Shown: positions 7,241 through 13,354, counted from the first letter of the stretch. The stretch: DNA of 13,436 bases from Paenibacillaceae bacterium UBA6304 (GCA_002439285.1 DJTQ01000449.1:1-13436), one strand, 5' to 3'. Program-made: numbers and translations. The notes: generated from the sequence alone by a model not told the origin.

Positions 7241-8215
7241 TTACACCTCTCTCTCGACTGCTGCTGTTTTGAGTGATTTTTTATACTTCTTTTCTGCTTT
7301 TTTTATTCTTGCCGCATCACGGTCACGCATCAGGTAGAACACCAATCCGGACAATATCCCTGCAATCACGAACATAATCATGCTCGCTGCTGCAGCGCGA
7401 TTGTACAGATAGCTGCCCTTGAACGCTTGCCCATAGATGAACATTGACGTAGTAAGCGTGGAATCGTCCGGTCCGCCCATAAGGAAGAGCTGCGGAATAT
7501 CGAACATGGTCAAACCACCGATCATCGATGTGATCAGGGTGAACAACAAAATCGTACGGAGACTCGGCAGAGTAATCCGGAAGAAGGTTTGGAACCCGTT
7601 TGCGCCGTCAATCGATGCCGACTCAAAGAGGGCGGGATTAATCCCCATAACACCTGCGATCAGAATGATCATCGTGTTACCGTACCACATCCAGAACTGG
7701 ATAAATGCCACAATGCCTCGCGCCGTCGTCTTATCCTGAAGGAAGAAGATCGGAGCGTCGGACCATCCCAGCGCTTGAACCAGACTGTTTATGGGGCCCA
7801 TCGGATAGGCAAATAACGTGCTGAAAAGGATCGCGATGGTACTGGCAGTGATAATATTCGGCATATAGAGCAGTACTTTAAATATCCCTTGACCCTTGAT
7901 GTTGAGGCGCTTGGTCGTGAACCATGCCGTGAGCAAGAGCGCAAGAACAATTTGGGGAACGAAGTTGAGAATCCAGAGCAACCCCGTGTTGAGCAGGGAC
8001 TTCCTAAACGAAGCATTATCAAAGAGAAGGTCTTTAAAATTCCCAAAAGGGTCATCCAGAATATGAATCGGTTTAGGTATTAAGCCTTGCATGTCGGTGA
8101 ATCCGATGACTGCGGTGTATAGAATAGGGTAAAGTGAAAAAATCAAAAATGCCAAGACGAAAGGGAAGGTAAAGATATAGCCGAATTTCGAGTAGTTTAC
8201 ACCTTTGCGGCGCAT
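7241..8215 (-). CDS. Sugar ABC transporter permease, MalF/CUT1 type
   Basis: A 324-residue permease that pairs with the MalG-type subunit downstream. There are six predicted membrane helices, beginning near residues 10-35. The EAA loop is ESASIDGANGFQTFFRITLP (about 198-217), with the conserved Gly and the terminal LP. The C-terminal tail is short and Lys-rich. It lacks the large periplasmic loop of enterobacterial MalF, as is usual for the LacF/AraP-like permeases of Gram-positives. The ATG has GAGGTGA just upstream. It is separated from the binding-protein gene by 60 bp holding a very stable GC-rich hairpin. Confidence 0.94.
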   Translation of the reverse strand: MRRKGVNYSKFGYIFTFPFVLAFLIFSLYPILYTAVIGFTDMQGLIPKPIHILDDPFGNFKDLLFDNASFRKSLLNTGLLWILNFVPQIVLALLLTAWFTTKRLNIKGQGIFKVLLYMPNIITASTIAILFSTLFAYPMGPINSLVQALGWSDAPIFFLQDKTTARGIVAFIQFWMWYGNTMIILIAGVMGINPALFESASIDGANGFQTFFRITLPSLRTILLFTLITSMIGGLTMFDIPQLFLMGGPDDSTLTTSMFIYGQAFKGSYLYNRAAAASMIMFVIAGILSGLVFYLMRDRDAARIKKAEKKYKKSLKTAAVEREV

Positions 8216-8238
8216 GCTCTCACCTCTTTAGTTGATAT

Positions 8239-8267
8239 GAAGGGGCGGGAAAACTCCCCGCCCCTTC
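8239..8267 (-). promoter_or_regulatory. GC-rich hairpin between binding-protein and permease genes
   Basis: An 11-bp perfect stem, GAAGGGGCGGG (8239-8249) with CCCGCCCCTTC (8257-8267), has a 7-nt loop. No T-run follows on the minus strand, so it is not a standard terminator. By analogy with malE-malF type intergenic stems it may protect the 3' end of the binding-protein mRNA, giving more binding protein than permease (inference). Confidence 0.7.
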
Positions 8268-8275
8268 GACTTTTA

Positions 8276-9688
8276 TTATTCGCTCTCGATGTTAAGCTGG
8301 TCTTTGACCTGCTGTTTGAAGGTGGCGATTGCATCGTCGCGACTCTTATTGCCCGCAGTGTACTCACGAACTTGATCGCGCCATAGCTTGTTGATCGTTT
8401 CATCATACTGAGTCAAGTTCTTACCGGAAGCGTTGGCGTTAGCCGGAACGAACACGTCGAACATGTTTTGTCCGCCAAGCAGTGGAACTTCACCATTGGA
8501 CTTCGACATAACCACGGAGGATGCAACGCTATCTTTTGTGCCTTGCGCGCCTTCTACCATCGTGCCGTTAGCCCAGAAATACTGAAGTCCGGTTTCGGAA
8601 GAATCGAGCGTTACCCATTTGATAAAGTCAGCAACAGCCTTTTTCTTAGCTTCGTCTTTCGTTACGTCTTTGTGAGCGAGGAGCCATGTGCCTCCCCAGA
8701 AGAATCCTGTTGGCGGCTCAGTAACAGCCCAGTCGCCATTCGTGTCTTTCACTTGGCCGCTCATTGTATAGTTAATGAGCCAAGCTGGACCGAAGAATCC
8801 GAAGATAGGTTGGGAACCCGTACCGGACATATCTGCATACCATGCTTCTGTCCAGTCTTGCGTATCATTATGATAGCCATTGTCTTTCAATTTCTTGGAC
8901 AGATCGATGAACTCTTCGCGCTTCGGATCGATATGAAGCTTGCCATCAACGAGCCAGCCTTTGTCAGAACTGTTCTCGATCGCATGCCACATATCACCGT
9001 CACCGGAAACAATGCCATATCCTTTAGCTTTCAGTTTCTCAGCGGCTTGGAAGAACTTGTCCCAGCCTGGGCCAACTTCACTCTTGATCGTTGCCGGATC
9101 ATCCGTTCCGAATACATCCTTCGCGATCGAGCGGCGATAGATAAAGGAACCGCCGGTTGCTTGATATCCAAGGCCTTTCAACTGGCCGTCTTTACTACCG
9201 ATATCAACGGAGTATTGAGCAATGCCTGCATCTTTAACCATTTGATCATCCAGGCCCAGATCCGCATAGTTAGCGGCATAGCTGGATGCGTCACCTTGTG
9301 TATACTTAAGAACGAACGCTGCTTCAGCTGCGAAAATATCCGGTGCATCTTTGCCGCCAGCGGCTAAGGCCTGGTCAAGTGCAGGTTGATAAGCGCCATC
9401 GGTAGTTGCGATTACCGTTGTCTTAAACTCTACATTCGCCTCAGGATGGACTTCCAAATACTTTTTAGTCATGTTCGGAATCTCATCCGTAAAGCTCCAG
9501 AGATTAACAGTGACTTTCTCGCCATTGCTCTTTGTTGCAGTCTCATTCGTGCTAGTTGATGGGGTTGAATTGCTAGGAGTAGAAGAACTCGAATTGGAGT
9601 TTCCTCCGCACGCTGCAAGAACCGATGTCATCATAAGCGTGGCAGAAATCCCGGCTAAAACACGTTTCGTACCTTTCATACGTTTCAA
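8276..9688 (-). CDS. Lipoprotein sugar-binding protein of an ABC importer (CUT1, family 1)
   Basis: The extracellular solute-binding protein that delivers an unidentified mono- or oligosaccharide to the two permeases. From the chosen start it has 470 residues. The signal peptide ends in the lipobox VLAAC, with lipidated Cys27, followed by a Ser/Thr/Asn-rich linker to about residue 55 and then the binding domain (VTVNLWSFTDEIPNMTKKYL onward). Trp- and aromatic-rich segments such as TEAWYADMSG and GFFGPAWLINYT would line the sugar site. I chose TTG at 9688 because AAAGGGGGAG lies 6 nt upstream. The ATG at 9679 gives the same mature protein but would be about 15 nt from that site. The frame also stays open up to 9736 without a usable ribosome binding site. 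First gene of the importer operon; no ATPase gene follows. Confidence 0.92.
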   Translation of the reverse strand: MKRMKGTKRVLAGISATLMMTSVLAACGGNSNSSSSTPSNSTPSTSTNETATKSNGEKVTVNLWSFTDEIPNMTKKYLEVHPEANVEFKTTVIATTDGAYQPALDQALAAGGKDAPDIFAAEAAFVLKYTQGDASSYAANYADLGLDDQMVKDAGIAQYSVDIGSKDGQLKGLGYQATGGSFIYRRSIAKDVFGTDDPATIKSEVGPGWDKFFQAAEKLKAKGYGIVSGDGDMWHAIENSSDKGWLVDGKLHIDPKREEFIDLSKKLKDNGYHNDTQDWTEAWYADMSGTGSQPIFGFFGPAWLINYTMSGQVKDTNGDWAVTEPPTGFFWGGTWLLAHKDVTKDEAKKKAVADFIKWVTLDSSETGLQYFWANGTMVEGAQGTKDSVASSVVMSKSNGEVPLLGGQNMFDVFVPANANASGKNLTQYDETINKLWRDQVREYTAGNKSRDDAIATFKQQVKDQLNIESE

Positions 9689-9725
9689 ACTTGACTCCCC
9701 CTTTATATTAAATCCTGGCGGTTTA

Positions 9726-9739
9726 TGTAACCGCATTCA
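9726..9739 (-). promoter_or_regulatory. Candidate cre site (CcpA operator) at the importer promoter
   Basis: On the plus strand it reads TGTAACCGCATTCA, which matches the cre consensus TGWAANCGNTNWCA at every position but one (A for T at position 10). It begins 2 bp downstream of the -10 box and covers the predicted transcription start, a position that gives catabolite repression in Bacillus. Confidence 0.65.
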
Positions 9740-9741
9740 TA

Positions 9742-9770
9742 ATTATAAGGCTAAAGTCCCTCAAGCATAA
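9742..9770 (-). promoter_or_regulatory. Promoter of the sugar importer operon
   Basis: Perfect -10 TATAAT (9742-9747 on the minus strand). The hexamer 17 bp upstream, TTATGC (9765-9770), is a poor -35. The combination of a perfect -10, a bad -35 and a direct repeat upstream suggests activator dependence. The leader would be about 47 nt. Confidence 0.55.
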
Positions 9771-9795
9771 GGGAACGTTCTTTGGGTAAAGTTCC
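9749..9795 (-). repeat. 12-bp direct repeat in the importer promoter region
   Basis: GGCTAAAGTCCC (9749-9760) and GGGTAAAGTTCC (9784-9795), read on the plus strand, match at 10 of 12 positions and are 35 bp apart. The proximal copy fills the -10/-35 spacer and the distal one lies just upstream of the -35. They could be sites for an unidentified regulator. Confidence 0.45.
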
Positions 9796-9847
9796 ACTAT
9801 TTTTGGATTGTTGTCTTCTGCATGTTCTATCTCCCGACACCCGCTCT

Positions 9848-9891
9848 AAAAATGAGAAAGACCCCGCCCTTAGTTACAGAAGAACGAGGCC
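9848..9891 (-). terminator. Terminator downstream of the 73-residue membrane protein gene
   Basis: On the minus-strand RNA the arms at 9880-9891 and 9860-9871 pair over 12 bp using several G-U pairs, with an 8-nt loop. UUUCUCAUUUUU follows (9848-9859). Because of the G-U pairs the stem forms only on this strand, which fixes the direction. Confidence 0.7.
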
Positions 9892-9919
9892 AATAAATAT
9901 ATTATTGTAACACTTCAAC

Positions 9920-10141
9920 TTAGACTTTTTTGAGATTACGACTCTTTCTCCATTTTACAATTCCATAGACCAGTGCAGAGATCATAACCAACAATGCCCC
10001 GAACGCTATTTCCGCTCCTCCTAAGAATCCCGCACCCAATCCACCCATGCCTTCAATCTGTCTTGCTTTGTATACATGATAACCACCCAAACCGATCGTT
10101 AGAAATCCAATGATCTGACAGGTATACAGTACCGCCTTCAT
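9920..10141 (-). CDS. Small two-helix membrane protein, unknown function
   Basis: A 73-residue protein I do not recognise. Two hydrophobic segments, about residues 4-24 and 40-64, flank a Gly-rich stretch (GMGGLGAGFLGG). The C-terminus is strongly basic (KWRKSRNLKK), so by the positive-inside rule the tail is cytoplasmic. AAAGGGGA lies 8 nt before the ATG. It has its own extended -10 promoter overlapping the end of the preceding gene and its own terminator, so it can be made independently of its neighbour. A toxin or holin role is conceivable for such a small membrane protein, but nothing specific supports it. Confidence 0.7.
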   Translation of the reverse strand: MKAVLYTCQIIGFLTIGLGGYHVYKARQIEGMGGLGAGFLGGAEIAFGALLVMISALVYGIVKWRKSRNLKKV

Positions 10142-10164
10142 CTGAGATGTCCCCTTTACGTCTA

Positions 10165-10180
10165 GAGCATGGGTATGCTC
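10165..10180 (-). repeat. Perfect hairpin in the leader of the 73-residue gene
   Basis: GAGCAT and ATGCTC enclose a 4-nt loop (10171-10174). It lies in the predicted 5' leader, about 15 bp before the ribosome binding site, and is not followed by a T-run. It may affect translation or RNA stability. Confidence 0.45.
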
Positions 10181-10206
10181 CCGTATGAGTATCGTCTTGA
10201 AGAGAT

Positions 10207-10215
10207 ATTATACCA
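10207..10215 (-). promoter_or_regulatory. Extended -10 promoter of the 73-residue gene
   Basis: On the minus strand the sequence is TGGTATAAT, a perfect TG-n-TATAAT element. It is embedded in the last codons of the 144-residue gene, whose TAA stop lies within TATAAT. No -35 is visible, which extended -10 promoters do not need. Initiation near 10200 would leave a leader of about 58 nt. Confidence 0.6.
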
Positions 10216-10642
10216 TATTGATGTTTCTATAATATGCACCTATAGCCGTATTTCTCGGTATGAAGCTGTTGAACGTTCCTTGCGCGGATAAATAGGCCGG
10301 GATCAAATTGGATAGAGACGTAGGTGAATATAAACCCAAGCTACCGAATAACCCGCCACTCTGCTGCAAACCGTTTGTCGCACCGCCTAAAAGCCCCAAA
10401 CCACTTAAATAAGGATTCGAATAACTACTAGTGGTGCCAGCTGTATTTAAGTAACTTGATAGTAACTGTTGTTCGGATTGCATGGTTTTGAGCTCTGTAC
10501 TCAATACATCTTTAAATGTTTCAACTTGTTCCTGGGATAAGTTTATTTTCTTGTTCGTTGCGATGGTATCTACGATTTTATCACTCTGTCTTTGGTTAAT
10601 GGAATTCCACAAGTTGTTTGTTACTAAGGAATTTACTAACAC
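10208..10642 (-). CDS. Hypothetical protein with low-complexity Gly/Leu/Tyr/Ser-rich C-terminal half
   Basis: A 144-residue protein I do not recognise. Residues 1 to about 65 look helical and charged (INQRQSDKIVDTIATNKK, then SQEQVETFKDVLSTELK). From about residue 66 it becomes Gly, Ser, Leu, Tyr and Asn rich with almost no charge (NPYLSGLGLLGG, GGLFGSLGLY), ending near IPRNTAIGAYYRNIN. There is no signal peptide or membrane helix. The GTG start at 10642 is supported by GGGGGTG (10648-10654), with 7 nt between its GGGGG core and the start. It lies downstream of the histidine kinase on the same strand, but the kinase has a strong terminator in between, so this gene should have its own promoter; I could not locate a convincing one. 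A surface, spore or matrix-associated role would fit the composition, but that is a guess. Confidence 0.7.
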   Translation of the reverse strand: MLVNSLVTNNLWNSINQRQSDKIVDTIATNKKINLSQEQVETFKDVLSTELKTMQSEQQLLSSYLNTAGTTSSYSNPYLSGLGLLGGATNGLQQSGGLFGSLGLYSPTSLSNLIPAYLSAQGTFNSFIPRNTAIGAYYRNINMV

Positions 10643-10709
10643 GATAGCACCCCCACTATTATTGATGAAAATTACTCCTCTCTACAATTCTCGGATATCC
10701 CCTTCCGGA

Positions 10710-10732
10710 TTGAATAAAAGTGACTTGAATAA
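10710..10732 (-). repeat. Direct repeat upstream of the 144-residue gene
   Basis: TTGAATAA (plus-strand reading) occurs at 10710-10717 and again at 10725-10732, exactly 15 bp apart, in the 110 bp between the kinase terminator and this gene. It could be a regulator site. The spacing does not match the roughly 21-bp period usual for LytTR-domain sites. Confidence 0.3.
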
Positions 10733-10752
10733 CGTTCTTCCTGTCATGAATG

Positions 10753-10792
10753 AAAAAAAGAGCCTCTAATGCTATTCAGCATTAGCAGGCTC
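10753..10792 (-). terminator. Terminator of the two-component operon, overlapping the kinase 3' end
   Basis: On the minus strand GAGCCTgCTAATGC pairs with GCATTAGAGGCTC around a 6-nt loop, giving 13 bp with one bulged base. Seven Ts follow (10753-10759). The 5' arm is made of the last kinase codons (Glu-Pro-Ala-Asn-Ala), and the TAG stop lies at the loop/3' arm boundary. Confidence 0.9.
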
Positions 10793-12184
10793 AGGCGAGA
10801 TCAATAAAATATGAATTTGAAACATCGACGATTCTATTTCGAACTCTAGTTCTCCATAATATTTTCTGGCGATTTCCCGGATATTGCTTAGGCCTATTCC
10901 ATGGTTCTCCCGGTCTTCTTTCGTAGTCAGGGGCAAATGGTCCTCTCCCCATTCTAATGTGGAGGTATACGGATTCCGAATCGTCAATAAATAACTATTC
11001 TTAAACTGTTTGGAAGTTATCTCGATCCAACCGTTCTCGATCATCTTCGTTGCCTCGATGGCATTCTCCAAAGTATTATGAAGAATGACGCTCATATCAA
11101 ATGCGTTGATTTGATCGCTTGCAGGATAGTGAAAAGTGGAATGAAACGCGATATTGAACTGTTTGGCTTGCTCGGATTTTTCATGCAGAAGGATATCGGT
11201 AATAGGATTCCCGGTTTGGAAAGACAGTTCCGTGTTAGCCAATGTCATCTGCATGGATGTAAGATAGCGCTCGGTTTCGGAATATCGCTGTTGCTCCATT
11301 AATCGTTCGATGACAGTGATATGATTGCGTAAATCATGTCTTAAAGACCGTAAATCCCGATAGGTCCCCTCCACTCCTGAAATATGCTGTTCGATATTTT
11401 GGATTTGGCTCTCAAGAATAAACTGCTTCCTTTTGTTCTCGCGCTGAATTTCCAATCTTTGAAAAAGGACAAGTACGATCAACATACCGCCTATAATAAT
11501 CAAATTATGTACCGCCCAGTAATTTAATATCTGCTTGTTCGTAAATAACGGATTCAAATTTGCTTCCGTTATTTGATTGAATTGATTCAAGAGAGCGTAG
11601 CTGGAAATGCCGGAAAGCGCCGGTATTAATAACAACAGAATTTCCTTTGCACTCAAGTCCGCCCGATACCACCGATTAATTTTCTTATAAGCCAGTACAA
11701 ACAGCCACATAATGAGCCAGTAGAGCAGCATCATAACAATCATCATGCTCAAATTATAATAGAAATAATATAATCCGATATGCACGGATGACAAATTGAT
11801 AACATGTTCATATAAAGACAATAACGAACGGTTGATTGGTAAGAACAACATCGACACAATAGAGGGTCCTAACCAACGGATTGCAAAATAGGTCACACTA
11901 ATAAAGGTCTTAATTTGCACAGATATTCGCAACCATCGCCACATCAGCAAAAACGCTGCAGTCGAGGCTATCAGGTTAACCCAAAAATTAGCCAGGCCAG
12001 GTTGAGACGTATTGAAAGATAGGATGACTAGGAAATAGACAAGTGCAATCAAGCCGATGACCCGCTTCTCACTCGTGTAAATACGGCAAAACCGGTAGAA
12101 AAAAAAGGCCATCATGCCTTGTAAAGCAGCTTCATACACTTTCGCAGTAATATCATAATATTGATTTATTTGTTCGAAAGTCAT
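10772..12184 (-). CDS. AgrC-like sensor histidine kinase (GHKL ATPase)
   Basis: Membrane sensor kinase of 470 residues, expected to phosphorylate the response regulator encoded just before it. The N-terminal 240 residues form about six or seven hydrophobic segments, as in AgrC/ComD-type peptide receptors. A coiled linker (about 245-275) leads to the phosphoacceptor motif DLRSLRHDLRNH (His283). The ATP-binding domain has an N-box in HNTLENAIEA (Asn370 and Asn374) and a G-box in HGIGLSNIREIARKYYG (about 428-444). I chose the ATG at 12184, which overlaps the regulator's TGA as TGATG with AAGGGA 8 nt upstream, a typical translational coupling. An in-frame GTG at 12187 is the alternative. No agrB or agrD peptide gene is visible beside it, so the ligand is unknown. 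A terminator overlaps its last codons. Confidence 0.93.
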   Translation of the reverse strand: MTFEQINQYYDITAKVYEAALQGMMAFFFYRFCRIYTSEKRVIGLIALVYFLVILSFNTSQPGLANFWVNLIASTAAFLLMWRWLRISVQIKTFISVTYFAIRWLGPSIVSMLFLPINRSLLSLYEHVINLSSVHIGLYYFYYNLSMMIVMMLLYWLIMWLFVLAYKKINRWYRADLSAKEILLLLIPALSGISSYALLNQFNQITEANLNPLFTNKQILNYWAVHNLIIIGGMLIVLVLFQRLEIQRENKRKQFILESQIQNIEQHISGVEGTYRDLRSLRHDLRNHITVIERLMEQQRYSETERYLTSMQMTLANTELSFQTGNPITDILLHEKSEQAKQFNIAFHSTFHYPASDQINAFDMSVILHNTLENAIEATKMIENGWIEITSKQFKNSYLLTIRNPYTSTLEWGEDHLPLTTKEDRENHGIGLSNIREIARKYYGELEFEIESSMFQIHILLISPEPANAE

Positions 12185-12891
12185 CACTCTTGTCCCTTGC
12201 TCTTCATAAATTGCAGGTAGGCCCGGACAAAGTCGGCGTATTTCTTCTGCGCGATGACCAGCTGTTGACCCTGATCCAAAATGACCTTCGTAGCGTCATA
12301 AGACGAAATATGATTTAGATTCACCAGATAAGAACGATGGATACGGTAAAAATCAGAGCCCATGCCCTCTTCTAAATCCGCCAATTTCCCGTTAAACTCC
12401 TGTATCCCGTCTCCAGTATGCAGTTTGATTTTCCGTCCGAAAACCTCGGCATAATAGATCTGATGATGGTAGATTTTAAATGTGCTATGCCCCTTTTTAA
12501 TCATCGTGAAGGGCTCTTCTTTTCGACTTTTGACGTGGATATTCTCGACGGCGGACTGTAAGACTTTGTGGAATTTCATCGAATCGATCGGCTTCACCAA
12601 ATATTGAAAAGCCCGTACATCAAATGCATCGTAAACGTATTCGTCGTAGGCTGTTATAAAGATGATCGTGATGTCACGATCCTTTTCCCGGATTTTCCTG
12701 GCCACTTCCAGGCCATTCAGATCCTCCAGGTGAATATCCAAAAAGACGATATCAATCTCATCCGCCTCTTGAAGCAATTGTGTTCCCTTTTCATATTGCA
12801 CAATCTGAGAATTGGGATAACGGATATTAATTTTCTCAGCGATACTCTCTCTAATGACTTGTTCATCTTCACAAACCGCGATTTTCAACAT
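12184..12891 (-). CDS. LytTR family response regulator (AgrA-like)
   Basis: Cytoplasmic transcription regulator of 235 residues, the likely partner of the adjoining AgrC-like kinase. The receiver domain (1 to about 120) has the acidic pocket Glu8-Asp9, phosphoacceptor Asp52 in IVFLDIHL, Thr80 in IIFITAYDEY and Lys100 in YLVKPID, so it is complete. The LytTR DNA-binding domain spans about 130-230, including the signature FYRIHRSYLVNLNHI. Such domains bind pairs of 9-bp direct repeats spaced by about 12 bp; I found no convincing pair in the window. I chose the ATG at 12891, preceded by AGGTGAT (12893-12899), which matches the 16S rRNA tail. A GTG at 12897 is in frame but lies inside that ribosome binding site. 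First gene of the two-gene operon. Confidence 0.94.
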   Translation of the reverse strand: MLKIAVCEDEQVIRESIAEKINIRYPNSQIVQYEKGTQLLQEADEIDIVFLDIHLEDLNGLEVARKIREKDRDITIIFITAYDEYVYDAFDVRAFQYLVKPIDSMKFHKVLQSAVENIHVKSRKEEPFTMIKKGHSTFKIYHHQIYYAEVFGRKIKLHTGDGIQEFNGKLADLEEGMGSDFYRIHRSYLVNLNHISSYDATKVILDQGQQLVIAQKKYADFVRAYLQFMKSKGQE

Positions 12892-12965
12892 TATCACCTA
12901 TAATTCATCATGTTAATTTGATCTCTGACAAGAACATTTCGAGAATTGAGTCGGTTTTCCTTCAT

Positions 12966-12987
12966 TTTCTTCTAAATATAGAAGAAA
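12966..12987. repeat. Perfect 9-bp inverted repeat
   Basis: TTTCTTCTA (12966-12974), spacer AATA, TAGAAGAAA (12979-12987). It lies about 75 bp before the response regulator start and directly touches the next hairpin. No T-run follows it on either strand. It could be an operator or an RNA hairpin in the leader. Confidence 0.6.
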
Positions 12988-13024
12988 CCCACCTATTTTC
13001 GAAAAAAAATGATAATGGTGGGTT
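12986..13024 (-). repeat. Hairpin with AACCCACC/GGTGGGTT arms in the response-regulator leader
   Basis: Arms 12986-12993 and 13017-13024 form a perfect 8-bp stem around a 23-nt loop. The loop contains eight consecutive Ts on the minus strand (13002-13009). It shares two bases with the adjoining inverted repeat. The T-run sits in the loop rather than after the stem, so it is not a simple terminator. Confidence 0.5.
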
Positions 13025-13213
13025 GGTTTCGTTATGGATTTCGATATCCAATAAAAAACGCACCTCCAAGAACCACTTCATACTTCATCTTTATCAAAAC
13101 CTTTTAGGCTTTTGTAATTTCCGAGTTCGAAACAGAATCTTCTGACACTCCTGAAAGTGCCCCCGTTATAATTCCTTGGAAAACACAGAAAACGGATTGC
13201 GCTTTACTTTGCC

Positions 13214-13242
13214 TATATAATGTATGAATACAAGTGAATCAA
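13214..13242 (-). promoter_or_regulatory. Possible promoter of the two-component operon
   Basis: On the minus strand TTGATT (13237-13242) and TATATA (13214-13219) are 17 bp apart. The same AT box read on the plus strand gives TATAAT (13216-13221), which could serve the TetR gene, though without a good -35. The distance to the regulator ATG is over 300 bp. Confidence 0.4.
13221..13232. promoter_or_regulatory. Candidate operator palindrome beside the TetR gene
   Basis: TGTAT-GA-ATACA is a perfect inverted repeat with a 2-bp centre. It sits immediately after the plus-strand TATAAT and inside the spacer of the minus-strand promoter candidate. A divergently placed TetR protein bound here would block both directions. 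It is shorter than many TetR operators. Confidence 0.35.
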
Positions 13243-13354
13243 GTTGTTAACGGGTAAGATACACCGAGAATAATAAATTTGGGAATATCTCCATTCTAAT
13301 GAGAGTAATATCGCAAACTAATAGCTATAAATTGATGAGAAAGGAAGTATTTCT

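Larger units (their letters stand above)
12892..13354. other. AT-rich divergent intergenic region, no gene found
   Basis: This 463-bp stretch separates the two-component operon (leftward) from the TetR gene (rightward). Apart from the elements listed separately, it holds a small hairpin TGGAT/ATCCA (13035-13039 with 13046-13050). A weak rightward promoter candidate, TTGTTA (13244-13249) and AATAAT (13269-13274) with a 19-bp spacer, is nearer to the TetR start. If the leftward promoter near 13214-13242 is used, the regulator mRNA would have a leader of more than 300 nt. Short frames exist on both strands but none has a convincing ribosome binding site. Confidence 0.6.

Noticed and set aside
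8468..9367. A long plus-strand open frame opposite the sugar-binding protein gene
   Set aside because: It starts with TTG without a ribosome binding site and lies wholly antisense to a well-supported lipoprotein gene; its length follows from that gene's codon use.
9689..9736. Upstream extension of the binding-protein frame to 9736
   Set aside because: The added residues would put the ribosome binding site inside the gene and a charged segment before the lipoprotein signal. They also overlap the cre site and the predicted transcription start.
10710..10740. LytTR-domain binding site upstream of the 144-residue gene (AACGTTATT)
   Set aside because: One half-site resembles the consensus, but there is no second half at the required distance of about 21 bp; the TTGAATAA repeat has a 15-bp period.
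12900..12945. Leftward promoter TTGTCA close to the response regulator
   Set aside because: The -35 is good, but no -10 lies at 16-18 bp, and initiation would fall inside the ribosome binding site.
12985..13030. T-box or riboswitch-type leader before the response regulator
   Set aside because: The GGTGGGTT arm resembles part of a T-box only superficially. There is no specifier stem, antiterminator bulge or terminator, and the downstream gene is not of a T-box class.
12962..13081. A 39-codon frame on the minus strand in the leader of the response regulator, considered as an AgrD-like signal peptide
   Set aside because: No ribosome binding site, no Cys/Ser thiolactone-type core, no amphipathic AgrD N-terminus, and it runs through the inverted repeats.
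13107..13140. SOS/LexA-like box around CCGAGTTCGAAACA
   Set aside because: It lacks the GAAC...GTTC spacing of the Gram-positive SOS box, and no DNA-repair gene is nearby.
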